Below are positions 1 to 8,797 of a stretch of 64,000 nucleotides of DNA, piece after piece. The number at the start of each line of letters is the position of its first letter. Positions within the stretch are counted from its first letter, which is position 1. Location: the NCBI RefSeq assembly GCF_001983165.1, contig NZ_MNPU01000020.1, positions 33,295 to 97,294 on the forward strand, read 5' to 3'. The stretch comes from Pseudomonas gessardii (GTDB lineage Bacteria; Pseudomonadota; Gammaproteobacteria; Pseudomonadales; Pseudomonadaceae). The translations under genes were made by a program, and so were the position numbers. The notes beneath the pieces were generated by a model. That model worked only from the letters and a program-made list of their open reading frames with translations, searched no databases and was not told where the DNA came from.

Positions 1-665
1 ACCCCTACCAACCCATCGAACGTGAATACACGATCACCCGGCAGATCCTGGAAGTGCTGCTGCGCTATCGCCACCCGGTGACCATCGTGACCAAGGGCTC
101 GCTGATCCTGCGTGACCTTGACCTGCTCACGGCGCTGGCCCGCCAGCGGCTGGTGGCGGTGATGATCAGCCTCACCAGCCTGGACGATGAGCTCAAGCGC
201 ATCCTGGAGCCCCGGACGGCGGCGCCCAAGGCGCGGCTGCGGGCGATCCGGGTGATGCGCGGGGCGGGTATCCCGGTGGGCGTGCTGTGTTCGCCGATGA
301 TTCCGATGATCAACGACAGCGAACTGGAAAGCCTGCTGGCCGAAGCCCATGCTGCCGGGGCGCAGAGCGCGGCCTATATGATGCTGCGCCTGCCCCTTGA
401 AGTGGCGCCGCTGTTCGAGGAGTGGCTGGCGGCCCATTACCCGCAACGGGCGGCCCATGTGATGAGCCTGGTGCGTCAGGTGCGCGGTGGCGAAGTCTAT
501 GACAGCCGCTTTGGTGTACGCATGCGCGGTGAGGGGCCGTTTGCCGATTTGCTGGCACAACGATTTGCCAAAGCGATCAAGCGCTTGGGGCTCAAGCATC
601 GGGAGGGGTTCAATCTTGATTGCAGTGCATTCTGCCCGCCCGGCAGGCAACTGGCTTTGTTGTAG
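1..665 (+). CDS. PA0069-family radical SAM protein, C-terminal part (5' end outside window)
   Basis: The reading frame is open from the first bases and starts in mid-protein (PYQPIEREY, then KGSLILRD), so the gene begins before the window and the cysteine cluster that binds the 4Fe-4S centre is not visible. What remains looks like the second half of a radical SAM TIM barrel: a strand with TIVTKGS, the stretch SLDDELKRILEPRTAAPKAR, then GIPVGVLCSPMIPMIND. This pattern matches the PA0069 family, related to DNA photolyase/SplB-like radical SAM enzymes. The substrate is unknown. The protein ends in CPPGRQLALL. Internal ATG codons such as that at 54 are not starts. No clear terminator follows. Confidence 0.8.
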   Translation, partial: PYQPIEREYTITRQILEVLLRYRHPVTIVTKGSLILRDLDLLTALARQRLVAVMISLTSLDDELKRILEPRTAAPKARLRAIRVMRGAGIPVGVLCSPMIPMINDSELESLLAEAHAAGAQSAAYMMLRLPLEVAPLFEEWLAAHYPQRAAHVMSLVRQVRGGEVYDSRFGVRMRGEGPFADLLAQRFAKAIKRLGLKHREGFNLDCSAFCPPGRQLALL

Positions 666-885
666 ACTGACACAAATATATGCGTTGCCTTGTCAGGGTG
701 GTCGCGATTTGACATCACTGAAACCCGCGAAATAGAGCGGTTCATTCAGTTTGAGTTAAGTTTCGGCAGGTACTTTGTTCATCGAGTGACTGATGGGGCG
801 GCGGTGCAGGCGGGACACTTTTTTGTGTGGTTTCCCCTGCTATGCGCGTCGACCTGAACTGCAAAACTCCCCGCGAGGATGAATC

Positions 886-1617
886 ATGAGTGACAAGGAT
901 AAACAGCCGTTGGCTGCGTCGGCTTCAGCCCCCCACGAGGCGGAGTCCGCCGATGCAGCGCTGCAACACATTGTTGATGGTTTTTTGCATTTCCATAACG
1001 AGATCTTTCCCCAGCAGGAAGAACTCTTCAAAAAGCTCGCCACGGCCCAGAGCCCACGGGCGATGTTTATCACCTGTGCCGACTCGCGCATTGTTCCCGA
1101 ACTGATTACCCAAAGCTCCCCGGGCGATCTGTTTGTCACCCGTAACGTGGGTAACGTCGTGCCGCCCTATGGGCAGATGAACGGTGGTGTGTCCACGGCC
1201 ATCGAGTACGCGGTGCTGGCCCTGGGCGTGCAGCACATTATTGTCTGTGGCCACTCCGATTGTGGTGCGATGCGGGCGGTGCTCAACCCCCAGAGCCTGG
1301 AAAAAATGCCCACGGTCAAAGCCTGGCTGCGCCACGCCGAGGTCGCCAAGACCATGGTCCAGGACAACTGTGATTGCGCCAACGAAGGCGAAAGCATGCA
1401 GGTGCTGACCGAAGAAAACGTCATCGCCCAGTTGCAACACTTGCGCACCCACCCTTCTGTGGCTTCGCGCATGGCCAACGGTCAACTGTTTATCCATGGC
1501 TGGATCTACAACATCGAGACCAGCGAGATCAAAGCCTACGATGCGGACCAGGCTACGTTCCTGCCGTTGAACGGTTCGCTACCGATCCCTTCGGCGACGC
1601 CAAAAGCGCGCTTCTAA
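886..1617 (+). CDS. Beta-class carbonic anhydrase
   Basis: A 243-residue zinc enzyme that interconverts CO2 and bicarbonate in the cytoplasm. The beta-class zinc site is complete: CADSR (Cys64, the Asp66/Arg68 dyad) and CGHSDCGAM (His123, Cys126). There is no signal peptide. The ATG is preceded by GAGGAT. The next gene, 84 bases on in the same direction, is a SulP-family transporter, so the two probably form an operon that makes and moves bicarbonate. PAO1 has the same pair (PA0102/PA0103 from memory). Family assignment is secure; the bicarbonate link is inferred from the neighbour. Confidence 0.95.
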   Translation: MSDKDKQPLAASASAPHEAESADAALQHIVDGFLHFHNEIFPQQEELFKKLATAQSPRAMFITCADSRIVPELITQSSPGDLFVTRNVGNVVPPYGQMNGGVSTAIEYAVLALGVQHIIVCGHSDCGAMRAVLNPQSLEKMPTVKAWLRHAEVAKTMVQDNCDCANEGESMQVLTEENVIAQLQHLRTHPSVASRMANGQLFIHGWIYNIETSEIKAYDADQATFLPLNGSLPIPSATPKARF

Positions 1618-1701
1618 AACATTCCCTGCCGGGTAACGCGATGGCTGCCATGGATGCAGCCAGGCCTTGCCACGCCCGGCGAATGCCTCGGGAGAGTCAT
1701 T

Positions 1702-3261
1702 ATGCGTGCAGCTCAATTAAAAACAGTGCTGCCACGGGAGCTGTTGGCTTCGGTGGTGGTGTTTCTGGTGGCCCTGCCCTTATGCATGGGAATCGCCATT
1801 GCCTCGGGCATGCCACCGGCCAAGGGCCTGATCACCGGGATCATTGGTGGCCTGGTGGTGGGCTGGCTGGCCGGCTCGCCCCTGCAAGTCAGCGGCCCGG
1901 CGGCCGGCCTGGCGGTGCTGGTGTTCGAGCTGGTGCGCCAGCACGGCATGCAGATGCTTGGGCCGATCCTGCTGTTGGCGGGCTTCCTGCAACTGGTGGC
2001 CGGGCGCCTGCGCCTGGGCTGCTGGTTCCGGGTGACGGCGCCGGCGGTGGTCTATGGCATGTTGGCGGGGATTGGGGTGTTGATTGTCCTGTCGCAAGTG
2101 CATGTGATGCTCGATGGGGTGCCCAAACCCTCGGGGCTGGATAACCTCGCGGCCTTCCCCGCTGCGCTGGCCCAGGCCATTCCCGGCCTGGGTGGCGGGC
2201 TCGGTTGGCAAGCCGGCCTGCTCGGGTTGGCGACGATTCTGGTTATGTGGTTGTGGGACAAATTCCGCCCGCAAACACTGCGCTTTGTCCCGGGCGCGCT
2301 GCTGGGCGTGGGCCTGGCGACCGTGACCAGCCTGGTGTTGGCCTTGCAGGTCAAGCGTGTGGAAGTGCCGGAAAACCTGGCCGATGCCATTGATTGGCTG
2401 CGTCCCAGCGACCTGCTGAACCTGGCCGATCCCAGCCTGTTGATCGCCGCCTTCGCGGTGGCCTTTATCGCCAGTGCCGAAACGTTGCTCTCGGCGGCGG
2501 CGGTGGACCGCATGCACAACGGCCAGCGCTCGGACTTCGACAAGGAATTGTCCGCCCAGGGTGTAGGCAACATGCTCTGCGGCCTGGTGGGGGCGTTGCC
2601 CATGACCGGGGTGATCGTACGCAGTTCGGCCAACGTCCAGGCCGGGGCGACCACGCGCTTGTCGGCGATGTTCCATGGCCTCTGGCTGCTGGCCTTTGTG
2701 CTGTTGCTGTCGAGCGTGCTGCAAAGCATTCCGGTGGCGAGCCTGGCGGGGGTGCTGGTATACACCGGGATCAAGTTGGTGGACCTCAAGGCATTCCGTG
2801 GCCTGGCGCGTTATGGCCGGATGCCGATGTTCACCTACGCGGCCACGGCCCTGGCGATCATCTTGACCGACTTGCTGACGGGCGTACTGGTAGGTTTCGG
2901 GCTGACCCTGGTGAAACTGGCGTGGAAGGCTTCACGCTTGAAAGTCAGCCTGATCGACCTGCCCCAGGACGGTGAAATGGAGTTGCGCCTGATCGGTGCC
3001 GCGACGTTTCTCAAGGTGCCTGCCTTGACCCAGGTGCTGGCGAGCGTGCCGGCGGGGACCACGGTGCATGTGCCGCTCAATAACCTGAGTTACGTGGACC
3101 ATTCGTGCCTGGAGTTGCTGGAGGAATGGGGGCGGGCCAATGCGGCCAAGGGCTCGACGCTGGTGATCGAGGCGCGGGGGTTGAAGCGTAGGCTGGAAGG
3201 GCGGATACGGACCACGACCCGGATCGGCTCTGCCCCGCAGCTGGCTGACGAAACCGGATAA
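1702..3261 (+). CDS. SulP family inorganic anion transporter (probable bicarbonate/sulfate permease)
   Basis: A membrane protein of 519 residues from the ATG at 1702, which follows GGGAGAG; an in-frame ATG at 1654 lacks a ribosome site and would add 16 residues. The N-terminal sequence with LKTVLPRELLASVVVFLVALPLCMGIA patterns (hydrophobic segments separated by short loops) and SGPAAGLAVLV are typical of the SulP transport core, with about ten or more membrane spans. After residue 400 comes a short soluble part (VPLNNLSYVDHSCLELLEEW) that is the STAS domain. Linkage to carbonic anhydrase suggests bicarbonate as substrate, as in BicA-like SulP proteins, but sulfate cannot be excluded. Confidence 0.9.
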   Translation: MRAAQLKTVLPRELLASVVVFLVALPLCMGIAIASGMPPAKGLITGIIGGLVVGWLAGSPLQVSGPAAGLAVLVFELVRQHGMQMLGPILLLAGFLQLVAGRLRLGCWFRVTAPAVVYGMLAGIGVLIVLSQVHVMLDGVPKPSGLDNLAAFPAALAQAIPGLGGGLGWQAGLLGLATILVMWLWDKFRPQTLRFVPGALLGVGLATVTSLVLALQVKRVEVPENLADAIDWLRPSDLLNLADPSLLIAAFAVAFIASAETLLSAAAVDRMHNGQRSDFDKELSAQGVGNMLCGLVGALPMTGVIVRSSANVQAGATTRLSAMFHGLWLLAFVLLLSSVLQSIPVASLAGVLVYTGIKLVDLKAFRGLARYGRMPMFTYAATALAIILTDLLTGVLVGFGLTLVKLAWKASRLKVSLIDLPQDGEMELRLIGAATFLKVPALTQVLASVPAGTTVHVPLNNLSYVDHSCLELLEEWGRANAAKGSTLVIEARGLKRRLEGRIRTTTRIGSAPQLADETG

Positions 3262-3264
3262 AAA

Positions 3265-3370
3265 TGTGGGAGCGGGCTTGTGTGGGAGCCGGGCTTGCCC
3301 GCGATAGCATCACCGCGGTGTAACTGATACACCACGGTGCCTGCATCGCGGGCAAGCCCGGCTCCCACAT
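3265..3370. repeat. REP doublet (inverted pair), GGGAGCGGGCTTG type
   Basis: Two outward-facing copies of the Pseudomonas REP core, TGTGGGAGCGGGCTTG... on the left and CGCGGGCAAGCCCGGCTCCCACA on the right, flank an inner CACCG(C/T)GGTG-type dyad. The left arm contains a duplicated TGTGGGAGC. The doublet lies between converging genes and may form a bidirectional 3' hairpin. Confidence 0.85.
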
Positions 3371-3394
3371 TTGTTCTATGCCTGGCAGGAAAAC

Positions 3395-4042
3395 TCAGGC
3401 CGGCTGATCCAGCTCCAACTCCACGCCCAATTGGCGCGACAGGCACGGCCAGCGCTTCCACGCGGCTTCCGTTGCCGGGCTCTTGAGCTGGTCGCGATAG
3501 GCCTCGACGGACTCCAGGGCGAAGCTTTCTTCATTGAGCATTTCATCCACCGCCAGGTGCACGGCTTCGTCCAACTGATTGGCAAATGCTTCGCCGATCA
3601 ACTGGTGAGCAATCACGTTGGCAACGGTGGTGTCCGCCGGAATCAACGGCTGGCCGAAATGCTTGATATACAAATCGTTTACTTCTTCCACCAGCCGATG
3701 GGCCAGGTAGGCCTCGTCCAGCAGGCCGTTGAGGCCTTCATGGGCGGCCAGGATGGCCGGTGGCTGAAGAAAGAAATGCTCGGCGATTTTCAGTACGGGT
3801 TTGATCTGGCTTTCGATCCCGGCTTCCCGGGCCACGTCGTTGGCGGCATCCAGCAGGTCCGGGACCTGATCGATGTAGGCAGTGACGAAGCGCGTCATTA
3901 CGGCATTACGGTCACCCTCGGCCAGGGAAATGGCCGAGTGCAGGTGCGGTAACTGTGCGTCCAGTTGTTTGGCCAATTGGCCAGTGGACGCTTCGTGTTG
4001 ATGGGCACGGGAAATCTGCTCGCGCAATGCGGCGGTGTTCAT
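3395..4042 (-). CDS. Conserved hypothetical protein next to cox genes
   Basis: A 215-residue soluble, acidic, mostly helical protein starting MNTAALREQISRAHQHE. The ATG at 4042 is chosen because CTGGAG sits about 8 bases upstream; an upstream extension to 4117 has no ribosome site. No signal peptide, membrane segment or recognisable catalytic motif is visible. It is convergent with sulP and divergent from coxB, and in PAO1 a protein of unknown function (PA0104 from memory) holds the same place. The conserved context suggests a Pseudomonas core gene, but function cannot be told from the sequence. Confidence 0.8.
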   Translation of the reverse strand: MNTAALREQISRAHQHEASTGQLAKQLDAQLPHLHSAISLAEGDRNAVMTRFVTAYIDQVPDLLDAANDVAREAGIESQIKPVLKIAEHFFLQPPAILAAHEGLNGLLDEAYLAHRLVEEVNDLYIKHFGQPLIPADTTVANVIAHQLIGEAFANQLDEAVHLAVDEMLNEESFALESVEAYRDQLKSPATEAAWKRWPCLSRQLGVELELDQPA

Positions 4043-4410
4043 GAAAGCTCCAGGAATACGGGCGTAGGAAAGGGGATTGCATAAGGTAGCTCGTTTATAC
4101 GAGCCCCTAAGATGCATTTGTCATAATTATTTCATGGTTATGCGCCGTGGTTATATCGAATAGCCATCGTTCGTCGGATAGGCCCTAAATCTGCGGGTCA
4201 TCCAGCGCCGTTCGTCTCTTTTTACTGATTTGCCCTCATACATTGCGGGGTCGCAGTCGCTGTCTATACTCGGGTTTGTACGCAATTAGCTGATGACGCC
4301 CAACTGCATTTAGGCAGGCAAGGCTTGGCGGATGTAAGCAGTTTGGAAGCCGCCCCCTTGGCCGCAGGTGCAAACCGGCGGGATAACAAGAACGATAAGG
4401 GGAACCCGCA
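4043..4410. promoter_or_regulatory. Divergent intergenic region upstream of coxB, with RpoS-like -10
   Basis: This 368-base gap has no credible gene. On the + strand CTATACT at 4264-4270 equals the preferred -10 of RpoS promoters and lies about 140 bases before coxB, leaving a long leader. The aa3 oxidase of P. aeruginosa is known to be RpoS-dependent, which fits. The coxB ribosome site AAGGGGAA precedes 4411. Confidence 0.5.
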
Positions 4411-5538
4411 ATGACGCGACATCCACATGTTTGGATGGGCTTACTCTTGTGGTCAGTATTCAGCCAGGCGCAAGCCGCCTGGACGGTGAATATGGCACCA
4501 GGGGCCACTGAAGTCAGTCACGCCGTGTTCGACCTGCACATGACCATTTTCTGGATCTGTGTGGTGATCGGCATCATCGTGTTTGGCGCCATGTTCTGGT
4601 CGATGATTATGCATCGCCGCTCCACGGGCCAGGTGGCGGCCAAGTTCCACGAAAGTACGACGGTGGAAATTCTCTGGACCGTAGTGCCCTTGCTGATCCT
4701 CGTCGCCATGGCTGTTCCGGCGACCAAGACCCTGATCAACATCTACGACAGCAGTGAGTCGGATATCGATATCCAGGTCACCGGCTATCAGTGGAAGTGG
4801 CACTACAAATACCTGGGCCAGGACGTCGAGTTCTTCAGCAACCTGGCCACCCCCGCCGAGCAGATCCATAACCAGGCCACCAAGGGCGAACACTACCTGC
4901 TGGAAGTCGACCAGCCGCTGGTGCTGCCGGTGGGCGCCAAGGTGCGCTTTTTGGTGACCGCCGCCGACGTGATCCACTCCTGGTGGGTGCCGGCGTTTGC
5001 GGTCAAGCGCGATGCCATCCCCGGCTTCGTCAACGAGGCCTGGACCCGGGTCGACAAGCCCGGGATCTACCGTGGCCAGTGTGCGGAGCTGTGCGGCAAG
5101 GACCACGGGTTCATGCCCATCGTGGTCGAGGTCAAGTCCAAGGCCGACTACGCAACCTGGCTCGACGAGCGCAAGGTCGAGGCTGCCAAGCTCAAGGAGC
5201 TGACCTCCAAAGAGTGGACGCTCGAAGAGCTGGTAGCCCGTGGCGACAAGGTCTACCACACCACCTGCGTGGCCTGTCACCAGGCCGAAGGCCAGGGCCT
5301 GCCGCCGATGTTCCCGGCGCTCAAAGGCTCGAAAATCGCCACTGGGCCGGCGGCAGACCACCTGAACATCGTCTACCACGGCAAGCCCGGCACGGCGATG
5401 GCGGCCTTCGGCAAGCAACTGTCGGAAGTCGATATTGCAGCGGTGGTGACTTACGAGCGTAACGCCTGGGGCAACAACAAAGGCGACATGGTCACGCCTA
5501 AAGACGTGCTGGCCATCAAACAGGCGCAAAGCCAATGA
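4411..5538 (+). CDS. coxB: Cytochrome c oxidase subunit II with fused cytochrome c domain
   Basis: 375 residues. A cleavable signal (WSVFSQAQA) is followed by two membrane spans, then the periplasmic cupredoxin domain. The CuA site is complete: His189 (DVIHSWW), then Cys224, Cys228, His232 and Met235 in QCAELCGKDHGFM. A C-terminal cytochrome c domain carries CVACH (Cys286, Cys289, His290), so electrons enter through a covalently bound heme c. It accepts electrons from soluble cytochrome c and passes them to subunit I. First gene of the oxidase operon; coxA begins 58 bases on. Confidence 0.97.
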   Translation: MTRHPHVWMGLLLWSVFSQAQAAWTVNMAPGATEVSHAVFDLHMTIFWICVVIGIIVFGAMFWSMIMHRRSTGQVAAKFHESTTVEILWTVVPLLILVAMAVPATKTLINIYDSSESDIDIQVTGYQWKWHYKYLGQDVEFFSNLATPAEQIHNQATKGEHYLLEVDQPLVLPVGAKVRFLVTAADVIHSWWVPAFAVKRDAIPGFVNEAWTRVDKPGIYRGQCAELCGKDHGFMPIVVEVKSKADYATWLDERKVEAAKLKELTSKEWTLEELVARGDKVYHTTCVACHQAEGQGLPPMFPALKGSKIATGPAADHLNIVYHGKPGTAMAAFGKQLSEVDIAAVVTYERNAWGNNKGDMVTPKDVLAIKQAQSQ

Positions 5539-5596
5539 ACCTCTTCATTGCGTATGCCCTGAATCGCCCTACCCATCCGCTTGCAGGAGAACGGCC

Positions 5597-7186
5597 ATGA
5601 GCACTGTGATCGATGACCACGGTCATGCCGCTGACCACGCCCACGGCCCCGCCAAGGGCCTGATGCGCTGGGTGCTGACCACCAACCACAAAGATATCGG
5701 GACCATGTACCTGTGGTTCAGTTTCGCCATGTTCCTGCTCGGCGGCTCGTTCGCCATGGTGATCCGCGCCGAGCTGTTCCAGCCGGGCTTGCAGATCGTC
5801 GAGCCGGCGTTCTTCAACCAGATGACCACCATGCATGGCCTGATCATGGTGTTTGGCGCGGTGATGCCGGCGTTTGTCGGCCTGGCCAACTGGATGATCC
5901 CGCTGATGATCGGTGCGCCGGACATGGCCCTGCCGCGCATGAACAACTTCAGCTTCTGGCTGCTGCCGGCGGCGTTCCTGCTGCTGGTCTCGACCCTGTT
6001 CAGCCCGGGCGGCGGGCCGAACTTTGGCTGGACCTTCTATGCCCCGCTCTCCACCACCTACGCCCCGGAAAGCGTGACGTTCTTTATCTTCGCCATCCAC
6101 CTGATGGGTATCAGCTCGATCATGGGCGCGATCAACGTGGTCGCCACCATCCTCAACCTGCGTGCCCCGGGCATGACCCTGATGAAGATGCCGCTGTTTG
6201 TCTGGACCTGGCTGATCACCGCCTTCCTGCTGATTGCGGTGATGCCGGTGCTGGCCGGTTGCGTGACCATGATGCTGATGGATATCCACTTTGGCACCAG
6301 CTTCTTCAGCGCTGCCGGCGGCGGTGACCCGGTGTTGTTCCAGCATGTGTTCTGGTTCTTCGGCCACCCCGAGGTGTACATCATGATCCTGCCGGCCTTC
6401 GGCGCCGTCAGCTCGATCATCCCGACCTTTTCGCGCAAGCCGCTGTTTGGCTACACTTCGATGGTCTATGCCACGGCGAGCATCGCGTTCCTGTCGTTTA
6501 TCGTGTGGGCGCACCATATGTTCGTGGTGGGTATTCCGTTGGTGGGCGAGTTGTTCTTCATGTACGCCACCCTGCTGATCGCGGTGCCCACCGGGGTCAA
6601 GGTGTTCAACTGGGTCAGCACCATGTGGCAAGGCTCGCTGACCTTTGAGACGCCGATGCTGTTTGCCGTGGCCTTTGTGATCCTGTTCACCATCGGCGGC
6701 TTTTCCGGGCTGATGCTGGCCATCGCCCCGGCGGACTTCCAGTACCACGACACCTACTTTGTAGTGGCGCATTTCCATTACGTACTGGTGCCCGGCGCAA
6801 TCTTCGGGATCTTCGCCTCGGCCTACTACTGGCTGCCGAAATGGACCGGCCATATGTACGACGAAACCCTGGGCAAGCTGCATTTCTGGCTGTCGTTCGT
6901 GGGCATGAACATGGCGTTCTTCCCCATGCACTTTGTGGGGCTGGCCGGTATGCCACGGCGGGTGCCGGACTACAACCTGCAGTTCGCCGACTTCAACATG
7001 GTGTCGTCGATTGGTGCCTTTATGTTCGGCGCCACGCAGATCTTCTTCCTGTTTATCGTGATCAAGTGCATCCGTGGCGGCAAGCCGGCGCCGGCCAAGC
7101 CGTGGGATGGCGCCGAAGGGCTGGAGTGGAGCGTGCCTTCGCCAGCGCCGTACCACACCTTCACCACACCGCCGGAGGTCAAATGA
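5597..7186 (+). CDS. coxA: Cytochrome c oxidase subunit I (aa3 type)
   Basis: 529 residues, twelve membrane spans, the catalytic subunit that reduces O2 at the heme a3-CuB centre and pumps protons. Visible family marks are the low-spin heme region TTMHGLIMVFGA, the CuB/Tyr motif FGHPEVYIMILPAFG (with the His-Tyr pair), the vicinal His pair in VWAHHMF and the heme ligands in VVAHFHYVL. The glutamate of the D channel lies in the GHPEVY motif. The start is preceded by AGGAGAACGG. The stop overlaps an ATG (ATGA) of a tiny REP-containing frame. Confidence 0.98.
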   Translation: MSTVIDDHGHAADHAHGPAKGLMRWVLTTNHKDIGTMYLWFSFAMFLLGGSFAMVIRAELFQPGLQIVEPAFFNQMTTMHGLIMVFGAVMPAFVGLANWMIPLMIGAPDMALPRMNNFSFWLLPAAFLLLVSTLFSPGGGPNFGWTFYAPLSTTYAPESVTFFIFAIHLMGISSIMGAINVVATILNLRAPGMTLMKMPLFVWTWLITAFLLIAVMPVLAGCVTMMLMDIHFGTSFFSAAGGGDPVLFQHVFWFFGHPEVYIMILPAFGAVSSIIPTFSRKPLFGYTSMVYATASIAFLSFIVWAHHMFVVGIPLVGELFFMYATLLIAVPTGVKVFNWVSTMWQGSLTFETPMLFAVAFVILFTIGGFSGLMLAIAPADFQYHDTYFVVAHFHYVLVPGAIFGIFASAYYWLPKWTGHMYDETLGKLHFWLSFVGMNMAFFPMHFVGLAGMPRRVPDYNLQFADFNMVSSIGAFMFGATQIFFLFIVIKCIRGGKPAPAKPWDGAEGLEWSVPSPAPYHTFTTPPEVK

Positions 7187-7326
7187 ACCCGGTCATGAAA
7201 ACACCGCCGCCGCCCTGTGGGAGCGGGCTTGCCCGCGATGACGGCCTCAAGATCCGCCGCGAACTTGAAGCCCTCATCGCAGGCAAGCCCACAGAAAAGC
7301 CAAGAGTAGGTGGGCGCCATGGCTGA
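7183..7326 (+). CDS. Small 47-residue frame overlapping coxA stop, largely made of REP sequence (doubtful gene)
   Basis: An ATG overlaps the coxA stop in an ATGA junction and opens 47 codons (MNPVMKTPPPPCGSGLARDD...). Most of it is REP sequence read through without a stop, and it ends 5 bases inside ctaG. Translational coupling is therefore possible, but the composition says it is either a remnant of a small cox-operon gene invaded by a REP or a chance frame. I keep it at low confidence. Confidence 0.25.
   Translation: MNPVMKTPPPPCGSGLARDDGLKIRRELEALIAGKPTEKPRVGGRHG
7213..7290. repeat. REP doublet between coxA and ctaG, right arm degenerate
   Basis: The left arm TGTGGGAGCGGGCTTGCCCG is intact; the right arm CTCATCGCAGGCAAGCCCACAG has lost its GCTCC segment. 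The element lies inside the cox operon, where a strong hairpin could change mRNA stability between coxA and ctaG. Confidence 0.75.
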
Positions 7327-7870
7327 TTCCGTGCCCCTCAACCGCCTGGTCACGCGCCTGTTGATCCTGGTGCTGGCGATGTTCGCCTTCGGCTTTGCCC
7401 TGGTGCCGATCTACGACGTGATGTGCAAGGCCTTCGGCATCAATGGCAAGACCGCCGGGCAGTACGAAGGCTCACAGGTGGTCGACCCGTCGCGCCAGAT
7501 ACGGGTGCAGTTCCTGTCGACCAATGCCATCGATATGGTCTGGGAATTCCACTCCAAGGCCGACGAGATTGTGGTCCACCCCGGCGCGGTCAACGAAATG
7601 GTGTTCGTGGCCTTCAACCCCACCGACAAGCCGATGACGGCCCAGGCGATCCCGAGTATTTCCCCGGCCGAAGCGGCGATGTACTTCCACAAGACCGAGT
7701 GTTTTTGCTTTACCCAGCAAGTGCTGCAACCGGGAGAGCGCATCGAGATGCCGGTGCGCTTCATTGTCGATCGCGACATGCCCAAGGATGTGAAGCATTT
7801 GACCCTGGCGTACACGCTGTTCGATATCACTGCGCGCCAACCGCCCGTGGCTGTCCATACCGGCGGCTAG
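7319..7870 (+). CDS. ctaG: Cytochrome c oxidase assembly protein CtaG/Cox11 (CuB insertion)
   Basis: 183 residues from the ATG at 7319 (a GTG at 7310 in the same frame is possible). One N-terminal membrane span (LVTRLLILVLAMFAFGFALV) precedes PIYDVMCKAFGINGKT, followed by a periplasmic immunoglobulin-like domain. The copper-binding motif CFCF is present in TECFCFTQQ, and NPTDKPMTAQAIPSISP is a family signature. It delivers copper to the CuB site of subunit I. Position between coxA and subunit III is the usual one. Confidence 0.96.
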   Translation: MADSVPLNRLVTRLLILVLAMFAFGFALVPIYDVMCKAFGINGKTAGQYEGSQVVDPSRQIRVQFLSTNAIDMVWEFHSKADEIVVHPGAVNEMVFVAFNPTDKPMTAQAIPSISPAEAAMYFHKTECFCFTQQVLQPGERIEMPVRFIVDRDMPKDVKHLTLAYTLFDITARQPPVAVHTGG

Positions 7871-7904
7871 GCGTGCCTGCGGGCTCGATTAGGAGAACGG
7901 ATAC

Positions 7905-8792
7905 ATGTCGACTCATGATACGTACTACGTACCAGCGCAAAGCAAGTGGCCAATAATTGCCACGTTTGGGCTGTTGATCACCGTGTATGGCCTGGGTGTA
8001 TGGTTCAACGACCTCAAGGCGGCCCGCCCGGAATCCCACGGCCCGCTGATCTTTTTCGTCGGCAGCCTGCTGCTGGCCTACATGATGTTTGGCTGGTTTG
8101 GCGCGGTGATCAAGGAAAGCCGCGCCGGGTTGTATAGCGCGCAGATGGACCGCTCGTTCCGCTGGGGCATGACCTGGTTCATCTTTTCCGAGGTGATGTT
8201 TTTTATCGCGTTCTTTGGCGCGCTGTTCTATGTGCGGCACATGTCGGCGCCATGGCTGGCCGGCGAAGGGTCCAAGGGCATTGCCCATATGCTGTGGCCC
8301 AATTTCGAGTTCGCCTGGCCGCTGCTCAACAACCCGGACCCCAAGCTGTTTCCGGCGCCGGAAGGCACCATCAGCCCGTGGGGCCTGCCGTTGGTCAACA
8401 CCATCTTGCTGGTGAGTTCCAGCGTGACCATCACCATTGCCCACCACGCCCTGCGCAAGGGCCATCGCGGCGCGCTGAAGATCTGGCTGGCGCTCACCGT
8501 GTTGCTGGGGGTGGCGTTCCTGGGGTTCCAGGCCGAGGAATATATCCACGCCTATAAAGAGCTGGGCCTGACCCTGGGCTCGGGAGTGTATGGCGCGACA
8601 TTCTTCATGCTCACGGGCTTTCACGGCGCCCACGTGACCATCGGCACGATCATTTTGTTCGTGATGCTGATGCGCATCCTCAAGGGGCATTTCAATGCCG
8701 AGCATCAGTTCGGTTTCGAGGCGGCCAGTTGGTATTGGCACTTTGTCGACGTGGTGTGGATCGGTTTGTTTTTCTTCGTCTACGTGCTGTAG
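7905..8792 (+). CDS. coxC: Cytochrome c oxidase subunit III
   Basis: 295 residues with about seven membrane spans. Typical elements are RWGMTWFIFSEVMFFIAFFGALFY, the lipid-binding glutamate in LGFQAEEY, and GFHGAHVTIGTI and YWHFVDVVWIGLFFFVYVL near the end. It stabilises subunit I and its proton uptake. An AGGAGAACGGATAC ribosome site nearly identical to that of coxA precedes the ATG. The following gene points back at it with only 5 bases between the stops. Confidence 0.97.
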   Translation: MSTHDTYYVPAQSKWPIIATFGLLITVYGLGVWFNDLKAARPESHGPLIFFVGSLLLAYMMFGWFGAVIKESRAGLYSAQMDRSFRWGMTWFIFSEVMFFIAFFGALFYVRHMSAPWLAGEGSKGIAHMLWPNFEFAWPLLNNPDPKLFPAPEGTISPWGLPLVNTILLVSSSVTITIAHHALRKGHRGALKIWLALTVLLGVAFLGFQAEEYIHAYKELGLTLGSGVYGATFFMLTGFHGAHVTIGTIILFVMLMRILKGHFNAEHQFGFEAASWYWHFVDVVWIGLFFFVYVL

Positions 8793-8797
8793 CGCAT

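Noticed and set aside
3265..3370. Repeats spaced along the window as a possible CRISPR
   Set aside because: The repeats are inverted pairs at scattered intergenic sites, not regular direct repeats with spacers; no cas genes.
5516..7156. 546-residue open frame antisense to coxA
   Set aside because: Low-complexity His/Arg/Gly/Gln translation is a shadow of high-GC coding sequence; coxA on the other strand is certain.
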